From: Megalonaias nervosa
Taxonomy: Eukaryota > Mollusca > Bivalvia > Unionida > Unionidae
DNA: 64,000 bases
Direction: 5' to 3'
NCBI GenBank assembly: GCA_016617855.1
Contig: JAECUM010004997.1
Location: forward strand, 1-64,000
In this document: one piece after another, positions 42,301 to 56,565 of the stretch
Layout of the letters: each line of letters begins with the position of its first letter
Numbering within the stretch: the first letter of the stretch is position 1
The notes under the pieces: generated by a model
The model's database searches: none
What the model saw: the letters and a program-made list of their open reading frames with translations, nothing else
What the model was told of the DNA's origin: nothing
Program-made: the position numbers and the translations under genes

Positions 42301-45300
42301 GACATGCTGAATTGAACATTCAGATTAGTTCTCATTATTATTATTTGTTATCTTAATCTTGTTAAATTACTAACTATTAATTGACCCATGCTTTTCAGGA
42401 TGATATTGTTATAAAATAGCTTGATAGAAAGACAATAATAAGTACACACTTAGGTTTGCACAGTTTATTTATGTTGATAAAAAATTAACAAACACTTTGG
42501 ACAGAGGTGTTTATTTGCTGTAAACCTGTAAATCCACCATTAAACATGAAAATATTTTTCCTCTGCCCCCCTCCTCCAATGAAATGGCTAGTCCCAGATG
42601 TGATGTATGTTCATTTATTATGGTCAGTCTGCATTGGATACAGATCAGCAACAACTCAGTTTAAACAACAGTACCATCCAGTGCAAAGATGAACACTAAT
42701 GACACTTGCATTGCCTTCAAACACTCTACCTACTTAATTACTGATAGCATCAAAGACTGCATCTAGCATATATTTTGCCATTGAATGGATTTAAAGACAG
42801 ACATTTGGTGTATATATTTATTTAATGTCAGTGAAGTTGTGATTATGTGAGCATGTGCACATATGTGTATATATGGTGTTGATATTTGAAAATGATAAGT
42901 CTGTCAACTATATTAGGTGTTTAATGTAATTAAATAATGTTTACACAAAGAATGGATTCCCAGTCAAAGCCAGTTATGTGGGTCAGTTCAAGGTCAGTTC
43001 AGCAGACACACTAGTTGGGTTGGCTAGCAGCCAATCAGAGACAAGGGTCTGCTGTGCTGAGATAGCTGACAGCAGTCATTCACTTTACAAGTGATCAGCA
43101 CTGAGAGTGGACAGTTTTTGTTTCGTATTATATTCTCTTCTTGCTTCAGGAACTGTTTGCTATTGGAACTTGACATTCTTGCAGGACCCAATCATAAGCT
43201 ATACTGGAAATATGTTGATATAGTTTGAATTTCTATGCATGATGCTAGAATTTGATTTAATTGGATTACAGTGCGACAGTGACTTGCAACTTGCCCGAGT
43301 CTTTAAGTGGATGTCATGTAGCATCGTCTGCTGCAAAACCCTATTGTTCTGCTGAGCAATTGCTAACTCAGAAAACTGTTTGCTTCGTGTATATCACCCT
43401 ATTGCTCTGCAGGCAGTTGCTGACTTTGTATATGATGGATAATCGCAACAGCTTTCATCTTGTCATGGATGCCGCAGTCGTAAAGTGGCAAAAAACAGAC
43501 AACAATGGGATGCTCAGTCGCCTAAAAATTTGTCAGTGGGAAAACTTCTTCAAAATATATGTGAAATTAACATTATTGTGCCGGCTTCGCTAAAGAAGGC
43601 GCAACTTGTGCAGATCTACGAAGAAAATTTGAGCTAATTCAAGAATGTGGCCTAACACAAGCATTTAGGCCCCTGGATTCTGACTCACCCATAATGGAGG
43701 GTTTGCAGCAGCTCAGGATTGCATCAGTGCCCAAAGAATCGCCCCCTACCTAGACGAGGCTGGGCTTGGTATTGCTGCCAGCCAGCCAGCAGTGAGTCTC
43801 CGGCGATCTACATATGCCACTAATATAGTTCATCCCTCGCCGCGCTCAGCTTTGAGAACCAGTCAATGGAGTGTACAGCCGTGAGCAATAGGAATGCCAA
43901 GTTTTGCACCCACAGAAAGGGAGTCTCCTAGCACTGGAGGCATTAGTCATCAACAACAACAAATAATTCCTGAGAAGGATAACATTCTATTGGAAGCAGT
44001 CTCATCTCTCCAAGCGGCTGTAATAAACATGCAAACCCAGTTAAATGTGTCCAACAATATGGGATATCCATGTACTGAGATGCAGGCGCATACCCTCACA
44101 ACAGCGATGTTGGCCACGGAAACCAGGTCTGGCATCGCTTCGGCTGTCACAGAGTTTTCAGACCATGGCATGCCTATCTCTACTCTACCGGATATTGACC
44201 CCGTCAGCTCACAGTTGCGGAAGGAGATTATTGCAGGTAAATACGTGAATTTATTTTTACTTCTAATGCCACATGAATTTGAAGATCAAACGTCCATTCA
44301 GTGAGGTCAGTGGGGCATGAAGTTGGTGGGAAAGCTTCCTGGTCAAAATTCAAATATTACACAAGTCTGCGACCATGGGCTTTCCAAGAACTTGACTATT
44401 AGCTAGTTCGTACTGGCGTTTAGTCAGTACAGGGTGATTATGTGTGATGCCTTCCCTTCCAGAACTCAATAATTGGATGTATTATCAGAAAGAGATGATA
44501 AAAATGCATGCCCTGACAAAAGGAAGCCCAGCTTTTTATGAGTACCACAAAGAGTTTGCACGAAAAGCAGCCATTTACTGCAGCTCCATGAACATTAAAT
44601 TAGATTGGAGTAGAATCGATCCCAAGCTACAAACGTATGTCTTATCTGCTTACATGGTTGTTCCATGCCATCATTGCCGGAGTTTTGCTCACGATTCAGA
44701 CTTCTGTCACCTTGCTCCGCAGACATTAATTAGTCAACCCAGACAAAGTGCATCAATGTATAGTCAGAGTACAGTAGATAGGCAAGGTCAGAGAAGGATA
44801 TTACACTTAGGGAAAGAAATATGCAGTAATTTCAATGGAAAAAATGGCTGTTTCTGAACCAATTGTAGTAGTGCGCACGTGTGCTTGACTTGCAAAAAAC
44901 CACATCCACAGCTCAAGTGCAACCTGTTGACTAAGCAGGTGCTGCCACCTTCAGAATGTCAATGACTAAATCAAGATATCTGGTGCAGTTAGGAATGGGT
45001 GCTAATATGTGCAAGAAGGACAGAAATTTGGTGTATATATTTATTTAATGTCAATGAAGTTGTGATTATCTGAGCATGTGCACATATGTGTATATATGGT
45101 GTTGATATTTGAAAATGATAAGTCTTTCAACTATATTTTTCTTTTAAAGTGTATTAAGTGCTTTAAACAAAACAGACAAGGTATTTTTTTTATTCATATT
45201 TGAATTTCTAATCATTTTCTCAAGGGTTATATGAAAAGATAGCTTATTCTCAATTGGACAACAGCACTTTTTTTTTGGTCACATGCAGTGACCCCCCTGG

Positions 45301-46424
45301 GGATCTCAAAACACACTTTTGAGTCTCAAAAGAACTCCATTACTGTCTGGAAATATGGCAGGTATGAATTAACATTACTTGTACCCATGATTTTCTTTCC
45401 ATAGGTATGAAATAGCTGTTGGAACTAGCCCTGGCGGTGCCCAAATTAAATCCTTCTTTGAGGCTCCACTGGGTGTTAGCAACTACATCATTCATGGTCT
45501 GAATCTAAAGGGAATGAAACAGGTCAGTATCAAAACAGTGAAACAGAAACAAAGGCAGCAAAAGATCACAAAAATATACATAAGAATTTTTCACCTTAAA
45601 ATGGAATGGCTACATATATCAGCTGGCATTTGCTTTTTATAAAGTAAGCAGACCTTGCATAAATTAAATCTGGGGTTTACAGACATTTAGATGAAATAAT
45701 GAGTAATGTTTTGTGAGAATATTCTCCTAGTCATAGAAAATCTTGCATTCTCATAAATGAAACTGGAATTCAGAAGGAAATAAAATCTGACTTCATTCTG
45801 ACAGCTCTTGATTTTTTAATTGTGCTTGAATTATCTGTATTACAAGTATACAAAAATTATGGAAAATGTTTGATTCTTACAAAATATGTTTAAAGTAACC
45901 AGCAGAGTTTGAATATTGTGTCAAATAAAGAATGGCCAACATTATAACAATTCATGACTTGGTCTCTGATATATGTATGTCTATATTAATTGTGATATTC
46001 ATAATGATCTACTAAAAGTCAAGATTTTCTGAATGTTTTACTTTTATTTAGATCCATAGAGTATTTCATTTATATTTTAAATTTAGTAAGTTCTAATGTT
46101 TACCAACAGGTGTTTGTGACAGTAAAAGGAATCAATGGTGCTGGAATGTCAACAGTGTCCACATCAAATGGCATTTATCTATCATACCTAAGTCAAGGGG
46201 AAAAGCCACCTAAACTTGGAGGAATTTGGGATGATGATCCACACTCATTTGCTGATATGTAAGCAAAACAGGAAAATGAAACTTCCAAATGTAATAAAGC
46301 ATGTAGTCTTGCTATCATTTGGATAAGGCAGAATAAATTTGCATAGCATAAAGTAGAAAGTCCTGCATGCATCAGTTTGTAGAACAGACTTAAGATGTTT
46401 AATTTGAAGAATATACAGGTTATA

Positions 46425-46501
<77 letters not shown>

Positions 46502-49500
46502 TATATTTTCATCCCTTCCAACCAAGACCAATTAGGGATTTTTTTTAATGAAAACACTATTTAATGTCATGATGAAATGTTTTCTTAAGATTGTGCCAAG
46601 ACAAATTAACAAAATGCATAAACACTTGAGTCACTAGTTACACAAGTAATATTTCAGATGATGATAGAACGAAAATAGAGAACTTTTCCTGATAATCTTT
46701 TATAAAATTAGCCTTAAAGTTTAAACTATTTGTTTAAAAACCCAATGGTCCCTTTCTTTGGTGAAGGATAACCAGTCTCATTATGTTCATGTTGTGCAGG
46801 AAAGAGTATTTTAATATTAAATTACAGTTGCTTTTATAAAGTGGAAATCAAAACTTGTGGATCAGTAATTTTCTTTTCTAAGTGTTTAGAAATTTTAAAT
46901 TTACCAAAAGTAAGAACTGACATGGATGTTTCTAAAATTAATTTTGTTATCTGTATATTGTCAGTATTTTGCAATTCCCCTATAGCACCCCTGTTCATGT
47001 GTATGTGGACTTAAATTATATTTACAAATGTAGTGTCAATATGTAATCAAAAAGAAAGAAATAGTAAAGAGATTCATGCGCACTTGCATTCACACTCATA
47101 CAGCCAAAGTGTTTCTAAATTGCATGGTTATAAAGATTATTACCAAAACACAAATGTTTGAACATTATAAGGTATCAGTTTACATTTTTCTGTGTTGAAA
47201 CTTGAAAGATGGCTCACAAAGACATCTGTTATATTGTACAACTTATCTTATTATATGTGTAATTAGTAGCCATGACATTTTTTAAGCAAGAGTTGGAAAA
47301 CAATAAGCCTGTCAAACTTGTCATTTGCAATACAAATGTGAAAATATAGTTCAGATACAAATTCTGATCTTAGCAACAGATGATTTAAATTCCAGAATTC
47401 TTCAGTAACCAGACAGCTGTTAAATACATGCTGACTATTTTCAATTCCATATTTATAAAAGTGGATGTCTTTGTCATCATTAGTGATGTATATATTTTTT
47501 TTTCTTGAACATTTGATTTGTGACAATAATTCTGTGCATAAAAATAAAATTAAAAACCAATTGTGCATCCTTTGTGAAATGTGTAAATGATAATTCAGGA
47601 TCAAGCACCCAAATTTTGAATGCACAATTAAGTTTGTTCAAACATTAAAACACAAATCTTGTAATTTGTATTTCAGAGAGTATCAGACAGATAGAACAAC
47701 ACTCTATGCACGATGGGATGTCAGTGGTGACCCGTGTCCAGCTGTTAAATATGAATGGGCCATTGAAAGACTTGATGGTTACCGTGTCCAGGATTTTGTT
47801 GACACTCTTGGTAAATCCCATGTCTCCATTATTGCTGTAGGTTTCACACAAGCTGAATTTAGCTCTGTTGGTTATAGAGCAGAAGTTCTTCTGGGATAAT
47901 CTTTTGTTTGCTGCCAATTCATCTGTTTGTTATCATTATACCTAAACTACTTGGAGGATTGCCATAAAATGTTACACCTTTGTCCCATAGTCTGGTTGGT
48001 CCTATATCAAAATGGTGCTGCTTGGGCATCCAATATGGCCACCAAAGAGCTAACTTAAAAATCTTATCACTACTCCTGATTTGATGGTCATGTAAAGAAG
48101 AGTTTTGTTTGCTAAAAGCTTTTTATGATATCTAGTTGGTCTATATGAAAATGTTACTAATCTGAAAGCTAATATGGCCACCATGGGATAATGGCCTCTT
48201 GAAAACTGTTATTGCTGAATGGATGGTCATATCAAAATGGGGTTTTCACTTTCTATGATACCTAGTTGGTATATTTAAAATGTTGTTTCTGATCTGAAGA
48301 CCAATATGGTCACCACATTAGTCATTTTGAAAATCTTGTTATTGCAACCCTTCCTGAACAGAGAAAGTGATATTAATATGGAGTTTTCACCAAAAGACTT
48401 CTTGGTTTTAAATGAAAATGGCATTGATATGACATCCAAATATATATGGCCACCACACTATGCCCATCTTGGAATTCTTGTTATTGCTACTCCTCCAGGG
48501 TGGATGGTCTTACAAACAAACAATAAGAGTTGTTTCAACATTTTGTGATCCATAATATCTGATACCAGAACTAGCATCATCTGATACAAAGTCCAAGACT
48601 CCTCATTGTCTGATAAAGTTCTAAAATCCTTCATTGTTCATTGTTGTCTGATCATTATAAATCGTCATCTAGTCATCATAAATATCATTTAACTCAGTTT
48701 CCTCAGCTTCACTGCCATGTGGGTGCTTATGTAGCAACTGAGCTTGGGATCTTTAAATTACACTTTTATCATACAATGTGTGAAATCTATTAAAGGCTGC
48801 AACTGAACATGTGTTCGTTGTGTGGCAAGATCCCACTGAGTTTAAATTACCACCCTTTGCTACTGGTCACTGAGCAAAATCACAGCTTGATAAAAAGGTT
48901 AATCATATCATAAAACAACCTAAGGGATTTAGGTCAAACATTCATTGGAAGTTGTAGAACTCTACTTAGCACTGAACAAAAAGTATATGTATTAAATTTG
49001 CAGCTTGATCAAAAGGACTGCCAACTTGAAACAAAGTGAGTGCTGTCTATAAAAGCCAAGAGCATATTGGATCAAGTGCACAGGCAGAAAACTTGGGAAA
49101 TATCACTTTGGAATTAAATTTAACTTATGGAAAAGGAAAATCCAACTTTAATCAAAAGATTTATTTCATCAAACTCATGAGTTTATACAGCAAAATACAA
49201 ATATTAATACAAATACAGGTTGTTAGGACTTGCATGAAAATGGAAGCAACATACTTGCTAGTAAACACCACTGGTAAAGAACAATGATGGACACTTCACT
49301 TTGCAGTGGATAGTATTTAATTTACCTATAATATTTTCAAATTATTAAAATCCAGTTTACTGTAGAAACAAGTATTGTGCAATGAATAACATCTTGAAAT
49401 GGATAAGCATAGTGCACACCATATAATTAAGCATTTCTGAATGTGAATAGAGGCATGAAAACACAAATATATTTGAATTGCACTTATAAGATGACCCCTA

Positions 49501-52500
49501 CCCTGCATGAATAAAATTTTATGTAAAAAAGGTTGACTTAATAAGCGAGTATGCATGTTAACCTTTTCTGAAGAAAATTCTACCAACCAGGCCATCGCAG
49601 ACCTCTCACTCATTGCCAGCACCGTCATGATCCTCAGTGCAAAAAGTAGAATAGATCAACATGAACCTACATATTGGGCCTGGCATGGTGTCCCATCTGG
49701 GCTTTGATATAGCCTGGTAGTGGCTTTCGTGATGCCAATTTCTCTGACTCTTGGAAGAATTCCAGACTGTCAATACAAAGTTGTTAATATCTGAAGATAA
49801 TGTGTTCCAACATGGCTGGACTCACAGCTGTATATACTGGCCCACACAACCTCCTTTTAGATGCTTGGTCATTGCATGCAGGGAGATTGTTTATCATCCA
49901 CTCTTTCATGTTTGACTTTTCCCACTAATAGGGATAATCTTCCATTCTTCATCCAGTAATGGAAATAAAAAGACTCTGCCATCCATGCTTCAGTTGAAGA
50001 GATTTGCTGGCTTCAGCTGCCAAAGTTTGTACACCTACAGCTACTCTGTTATAAAGTTCCCACATCAATCAAAAAAGATGAACTGTCATATAAATTACAT
50101 CTCTGGTCAAGTTGATAATGTACTTTATTTAAAATCTGTTTCAGGACCCAAGAATCAAGCAGACTTTCTTTTCCCACTGATTCATACTTCCAGTATCAAC
50201 CTGGCTTTCTAATAGACACACACACCTGCTTTACACACTGAAGATTCAGCTGTCAACAGAGATGTTGCAGGTCTGAAAGTCCAAACCTTCCTTTGTATAT
50301 ATGGACTAGAAGTCATTCCACAAAAGACATGCAGACTTTCTTTTCTCATTGATTCATACATCCAGTATTAACCTGGCTTTCTACCAGACACACATGCCTG
50401 CTTTTCACACTGAAGGTTCAGCTGTCAACAGAGATGTCATAGGCCTGTGAATGTCCAAACCTTCCTCTGTGCATATGGACTTGAAGTCATTCCTTGATAC
50501 GCAGCTAGTTAGATAACTTACTGATTGGATCCATGGTCAGCTTGGGGTTTAAATTGTTATTTTCAAGCAGTCTGAACACAGCCTAGAACCTTCCATTCTG
50601 TTGATGGCTGTGCTCTGGAGTTATTTTCTAATATGGTTGAACATGCACTTTCCAGTGTCATGGATGTATGTATCCATTAATTTGCAGCTTATGGGAAGAT
50701 ATGCCTTTCTCTTCAGAGACTGGTCATGATGCAGACTCACCAGGTTTCTACACATAACTTAGTTCCCAAAAGCAATGCAAATTTCAGCCTGTCTTAAATC
50801 TAAGCTCTCTCAGCTAATTTTGTTAGGTCACCACAGTTCATAATGGACATCTCAAGATTGGTATTAAGTGCAGTTCAGGAGGTTGTTGTTGTTGTGGGTT
50901 TGTCACCATTTTTCAATGCATCATCGGCTGTACATAGTGGCCAGTATAATTGGTGGAGGAAGAACCCAGGGAAACCCCAGTAAGAACCACCAACCCATTG
51001 GAAGCAACTGGCAAACTTTTTCACATACCACATTGGATGAGTGAGACTTGAATTCAGATGGACAGAAGTGAGATGTCAGTGATAGGTAAAGGCCAGCACA
51101 TTGGATCACTTGTCCACCCGAGGCCCCCCCCCCCAATTCAGGTGGTAGACTTTGTAGTAAACCAAGACCAACAAGATGCATCACATCTCATTTCTATTCA
51201 CATTTCTGAGGTTTGCATTTAGATACGTGTACTAATTCAGGGTGCTCTTCTTTTGATCTAAATGTTAATCACTGGGTTTTCACAAGAATTATGGATAGAT
51301 TCTTGTTTCAAACTACCTTCTGGTTTTGTGACATCCAAACAGATGACATTCTACAAATAACCTGATGAGTTATCTTTGTGTCAAGTCATGAAATAGCATA
51401 TTTTCTTTCAGCATTACATTGGATTCCTTGTAAGCAAAGACAAATCTGCTTTCATTCTGTTCCAACATATCCGTAAGTATGGAGTTCAAAACTTTCTTAA
51501 ACAGTTGTGTCATGCAGTGATAGAAGTGTTGAAAATTATTTCAGTAGTGTTTACCCTTTGCTAGGTTAATTCAGTTTTGAGCTCTGGAATGTTATTGTCT
51601 CTTGTCATTCATTGCAGCAGCTGATTTCTTTATTCGTGGCCACTTGTCCATAAAACCAATATCAGTGTTTACACAGTTACAAATATTGCTGGGATACCTA
51701 GTACCTGCACCTGTTCCAAAAAGTCGGCAGTGTTTGATCCCTTCAGGATTGCTTATTACATGTCATTCTCATGGAGATGAAGGCCATAGTGAACGTCTTT
51801 CAAGCATGACAGGAGATACTGTTTATGAAGGGCATCCTTGTTCTATTTAACAACTTTACTGTCATCAATTACATCAAAAAGCTAACTTGCTCCTTTGGAT
51901 CTTCAAGAGGAAAAAAATTAGGTTCTGTCATAATCATGGGCTACCATTCCATGATTTCAGACATGTTGCAAAATCATAAACAGAAGGATATAAGCAACAT
52001 TTTATATGCTTGACTCCAAGAAACTGCTATCAGACTTTCAGTGTGGATTCAAATGCCAGAGGCACAATTATCAAGCTAGTCAGACTTGAAACATTCAACA
52101 GAGATTCATTCATAAGAAAAGATTTTTTTGTGGGGTTTAGCACCATTTTGCAACACATTATTGGCTATACATGGCAGCCAGTATATTTGGTGCAGGAAGA
52201 ACCTGGGAAGACCCTGGGAAAAATGAGTGACCCACAGAAAGCTGCTGGCAAACTTGTCCACTTACCCACATTTGTCAAGCTGAGACTTGAATCCATGTAG
52301 ACAGAAGTGAGATGTTGGTGATCTAAAGGTGAGTGCTTTAGACCACTTGGCCACCCCACACCCCAATAAAGAAAGAACATATTATAACCATCTGTTTTAA
52401 TTTTGAGAAAGCTTATGACACTTCATGAATGTTTGGCATAATGAATTACCAATTCAACTTAGGTCCAGTGGGCTGTCTATGTTTATGAAAGCTATTGTTG

Positions 52501-55500
52501 GAATGTGGGTGTACCTCAGCACAATTACCAATTCAACCTAGGTCCAGTGGGCTGTCTATGTTTATGAAAGCTATTGATGAGGGTGTAATTCAGCAGAACA
52601 TATTGTCAAGCACCCTTTTCAACATCAGAATTAAGAACATAGTTAAGTGCCTTAACCCATGACCTGACTGCTGATTATATCGAGACCCTTTTGATCTGCA
52701 GCAGATCAACAGGGGATATGCATAATATCAGAGATGTGCGCAAGGTGGGCAATCGCATGATTCCCACAAAATTTTTATGAATTTATGCACTTGGATAGTG
52801 GTGATGCATGAGAATTCCTGCAAATTAATTTCAAGTCACGCATATGAAAATGTACTCTCTGCAGTATACAATTTCATTCATTCATTCACCTTTAAAGTGC
52901 TTGTTGAAATGGTAGAAATATTGTAGCACTTGTTGCAATGTGTATATTTTCATAACTGTTTATACATCTGGTTTCTTCAGCTTGACATGAATGGTTGTTA
53001 CTCTAGATTTGATTGGTACATTGGGCCTTGCAACAAGCATTGTGATTGAAGTTTGAACCTTGCATCAAGAAAGTTTTGCAAATGTGCATTTATAACACAG
53101 GCTATCTAGAAGACCCAAAATGGCAGATTCCCAGCATTCATCTTTAAATGACAATTTAGATCAGTAAATAATTAACTGATCATAGAAATGAAGGCAATTT
53201 ATTTGTAAAGTTATGAAATAGATTATAGGGAAAAGTGTTAATGGAAATACCGCTGAGTGATTTTGATGCAAAAATGGCATTAAAAATGAATCCGATGTAC
53301 ATGCTGGATGGACAGAAACAGACAGCATGCCAGTGAACACCTCATTTCAGCAGTATTTTGAATTTAAATGTGGAAAAGGCAGAGAAACAAGCCCATTTAA
53401 AATACAGACAATTTAAAAGTAGAGTTGCACTTTTGAATTTTTTCTCATAAAAATTTAGCCCTACGGGATCATGTGTTACAAAACCATGTACCCCTAGCGT
53501 AAAAGTCATGTTATATCCAATAAATAATAATCTAAAACTGAAATTGAAATGTAAAGATATTTATTTCATATTAACACCTCTGGTGGAACAAGTAGACCAT
53601 GACATTAATGGACTCTGTAATATTGAACATCAATTACAAATGTACTCAAATAAACTTAAGAAATTGTCAGAAGAAAATGAGTTGAAATTTTAAACAAATG
53701 TTTGGTATACACCTCCTTCTGATTGAAGGTTCTAATCCCAGTTGTAGAGGAGACCAAACTTACAGCACATAGTTTAACTTTCATTCTGCATATCTGATAT
53801 CTCCCCCCATAAAATTCTAAAAGACCTGGATTAACTACCTGGCAAACATATACTAATGAGAAAATCAGAATGTCTTTTTCTGGTTATATCCAAACTTGAC
53901 AATTGCTAAATCATGTACAGATGAGCTTGTAAGTCTGATCTGCAGATGCTTGACCTGATACACAATCTGCTCCATGACACTCTCACAGGACCAGCTGATA
54001 TCCATTGTAAGGTTCTGAAACACCTGATGAGAGCTTTCAGTGCACTATTAAACATTTTCCATAAAATTAGGAAAACTGGTGACTTTCAGCCATCATGGAG
54101 ACATTTAGACCTTTCCCTTCTAAAACCCTGTTAAGTGTGTCCCAACATCCTTTGAAAATTGGCTCATCAGAATATTTTATCCTGTAATCCATCTACAATA
54201 TTAAACAACTGTGGTTTAATAAAACCCTCCCAAATAATAATTAATCTCTGCCAATTCAAAGCATCCTCTAACAGACCTGATGTTCTTTAGAGTAAATTCA
54301 GGCAAATCATATCCTACAGTTGTACCAATACCTGTATACAAATGGTTAAAAAAATGGAAAAAATGATACAGCTGCAATCACAATACCCCATAGCGCCATT
54401 TGGAACCATATAAGTAAATAAAACCTTATTTTCTACTGCAAAACTTGCAGCCATACTCAGAATTTTGAACTACATTGAAACCTAAAATAACCCACACAAA
54501 TCTTAACATTCTTTATTATTCCATTCCATACTGAACACCTTAACAAACCTTAAATTGGACAAATTGTTAATATCAGAAATAAGATACATTTATTAAATTT
54601 TAAAAAAAGTAGTAATCACTCCAATAAAGCAGTCCTACAGTCATCTGTTGCTGAATGGAAGATTACATCCACTTACAGAAGATATTGTATAAATTGACAT
54701 GTCCTATATACTTGACAAAATATGTGGAATGAAGGCTTCACTGACAATGGAGCGCATTCTTGTCAAGTGGCTTGCACTGAATGTGACAAAAGATTTTTAT
54801 AACATGTATTCAGTTAAGAAGCTTTTGGATGATGTACCAACATAGAAAATGTTGGACATTTTAAAATAAAGCAGTTTCTATAACAAATTGTAACCCCATA
54901 TTATATTTAGTACCTTTACCTTTTCATTTACATACCTTTTAGACATGTTTGACATCTTTACCTTTCCAAGGTTAGTACCATATTGTATAGAGTATGACAT
55001 CAGTCTTATTACATGAACAGTATCAGTCAGTGTACTAGTTTACATGCTTGACCTTTACATGTGGTAATGTCATATTGCTACTTTTGTATGCCCATCTTCC
55101 TGTCCAACTAAGTGTTGTGTTAGGTCAATTTTCTACACATACCTTACACTGTACATTGATTAGGTACAACCCATGAAAGCATGGTAGTGGCATATATTTT
55201 TACTCTTGTCTGCCCATCTTTGTGTTCAGTTAAGTGTTGTGTTTAGGTCAAAATTTTCAGCTTCATGAACATTTCTAGTTATACATTACACTGTACATCA
55301 ATTAGGTAAAACCCATGGTGTGAATGATCAGCTACAGATGAAAAATGGAGAGAGGTATTATTCATTGTTGAGAGTAACGAATGCATTGGGATATCAATAC
55401 ACAGTACGATCTGATGGTGTTACAATCCGTGAACACCAACTAGTGCCGGGTCAGGTCTATGATGGTGATGTATTTGGATATGATTTGAACATCATGAAGA

Positions 55501-56485
55501 CAAAATCAAAGGCAACGGCAAATTGGGAAGGATTTGGTGTTCCTCGAGATGCAATAAAGAAAGTGGACATCCTTACAGGTAAGATGAATATTGTTTTAGT
55601 TTATTGTTAAAGATATGTACATATTATTTACTTGTTGGTATCATACATTGTAATTGCATTGTAAGTTTTTTAATTTGAATTTTTATCTTCAAGGAAACCA
55701 TGCATAGAAATAAAATCCTATAAATCTGTTGGATTTTTAAAATGCTTAACATTGGACAAACTGCTTGAGAATGTCAAAAACAAGGTCATAATAAGTTCAT
55801 CATATTTGTTTGACAGGAAATGCAGGAGTGCAGGTGGATGACATTACCCCATCAAAGGATCAGGAGGTTGAATACTATGAAGTTGCCCTTGGTACAGATC
55901 GTCGTTTCAAGAAAACTCATGATGATATTGTTCCCTTCGCTAAAGTTGGCAGAAATACATCTGTCACGTTCTGGGATCTGGACCTTGTACCAGGATTTGC
56001 TATGTATTACTTCACTGTCAGGGCATACAGTGCATCATATTCAGTGTCAGAAGTGACTTCAAATGGATTCTATGTTGCATTTGATGGTGGAGTTACAGGT
56101 AAGTTAGAATACTGTTGATAGGAATTTATTCCTAATTCTTTCCATAATACTATGGATACTCTAATTTTCCTGATACTCTATTTTCCAAATCAGAAATGAT
56201 TTTCAATATTACATAAAATATATTTACACCAAGTGCACTTATTAAACCAAATGAAAACTTTCCAATTAGAAAATGAACAAGATAATGCTTTACCCATATT
56301 AAAAAACTGGTGAATAAATAGATCACTCTCAGACCTTTAAACCACTTTGATTACCTTAATTATAGCCCAAGTTACTCCCAGCCTTTTTTTATAATGTTTC
56401 TACTGTCTGATAGGTCCAGAGTCCTGCAGGTAACAAAATTTGAAGATATTTATTTCGCAGATTTATTACCTTATTTTCACACACT

Positions 56486-56565
<80 letters not shown>

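Larger units (their letters stand above)
42940..44960 (+). mobile_element. Retroelement gag-like remnant (DIRS-like suspected)
   Basis: Plus-strand coding remnants appear in several frames. Around 43540-43620 is an SAP-like PASLKKAQLVQIYEENL. Positions 43894-44304 give a Gln/Ser-rich gag-like segment starting MPSFAPTERE. Positions 44444-44857 give MPSLPELNNWMYYQKEMIK, then zinc-binding VPCHHCRSFAHDSDFCHL, and EICSNFNGKNGCF followed by a TGA inside a second Cys/His cluster that continues TNCSSAHVCLTCKKPH. The CxNFNxxxxC and HxCxxC arrangement is familiar from DIRS-type gag proteins. No RT or recombinase is present, so the class stays uncertain. Base composition is less AT-rich than the surrounding intron. 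Confidence 0.6.
46259..47676 (+). other. Intron 16
   Basis: Contains the (TA)n run and a LINE-like fragment, listed separately. Otherwise plain AT-rich sequence. Confidence 0.6.
51980..52790 (+). mobile_element. LINE reverse transcriptase fragment interrupted by a SINE
   Basis: The plus strand encodes TPRNCYQTFSVDSNARGTI and KLVRLETFNRDSFIRK, the block before the RT palm, up to 52116. A SINE follows. After it come FNFEKAYDTS (the DxEKAYD block, with Asp changed to Asn) and, near 52570, EGVIQQNILSSTLFNI, which corresponds to the GVPQGSxLSPxLFNI block. Stops and frame changes are frequent. A ~78-bp stretch between them is doubled (52441-52575). Confidence 0.7.

Noticed and set aside
46193..46531. 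112-codon minus-strand frame rich in Ile/Tyr
   Set aside because: It is produced by the (TA)n run and has no other coding evidence.
52326..52371. A functional tRNA gene at the SINE head
   Set aside because: The B box and arms are altered and the sequence continues into the SINE body found at other loci.
53508..53693. Coiled-coil-like 61-codon frame as an extra exon
   Set aside because: No acceptor/donor pair in phase with exons 17 and 18; could be part of an eroded mobile element.
55163..55250. First copy of the exon 18 acceptor as a real exon start
   Set aside because: Its frame meets a stop after about 25 codons and has no module motif.
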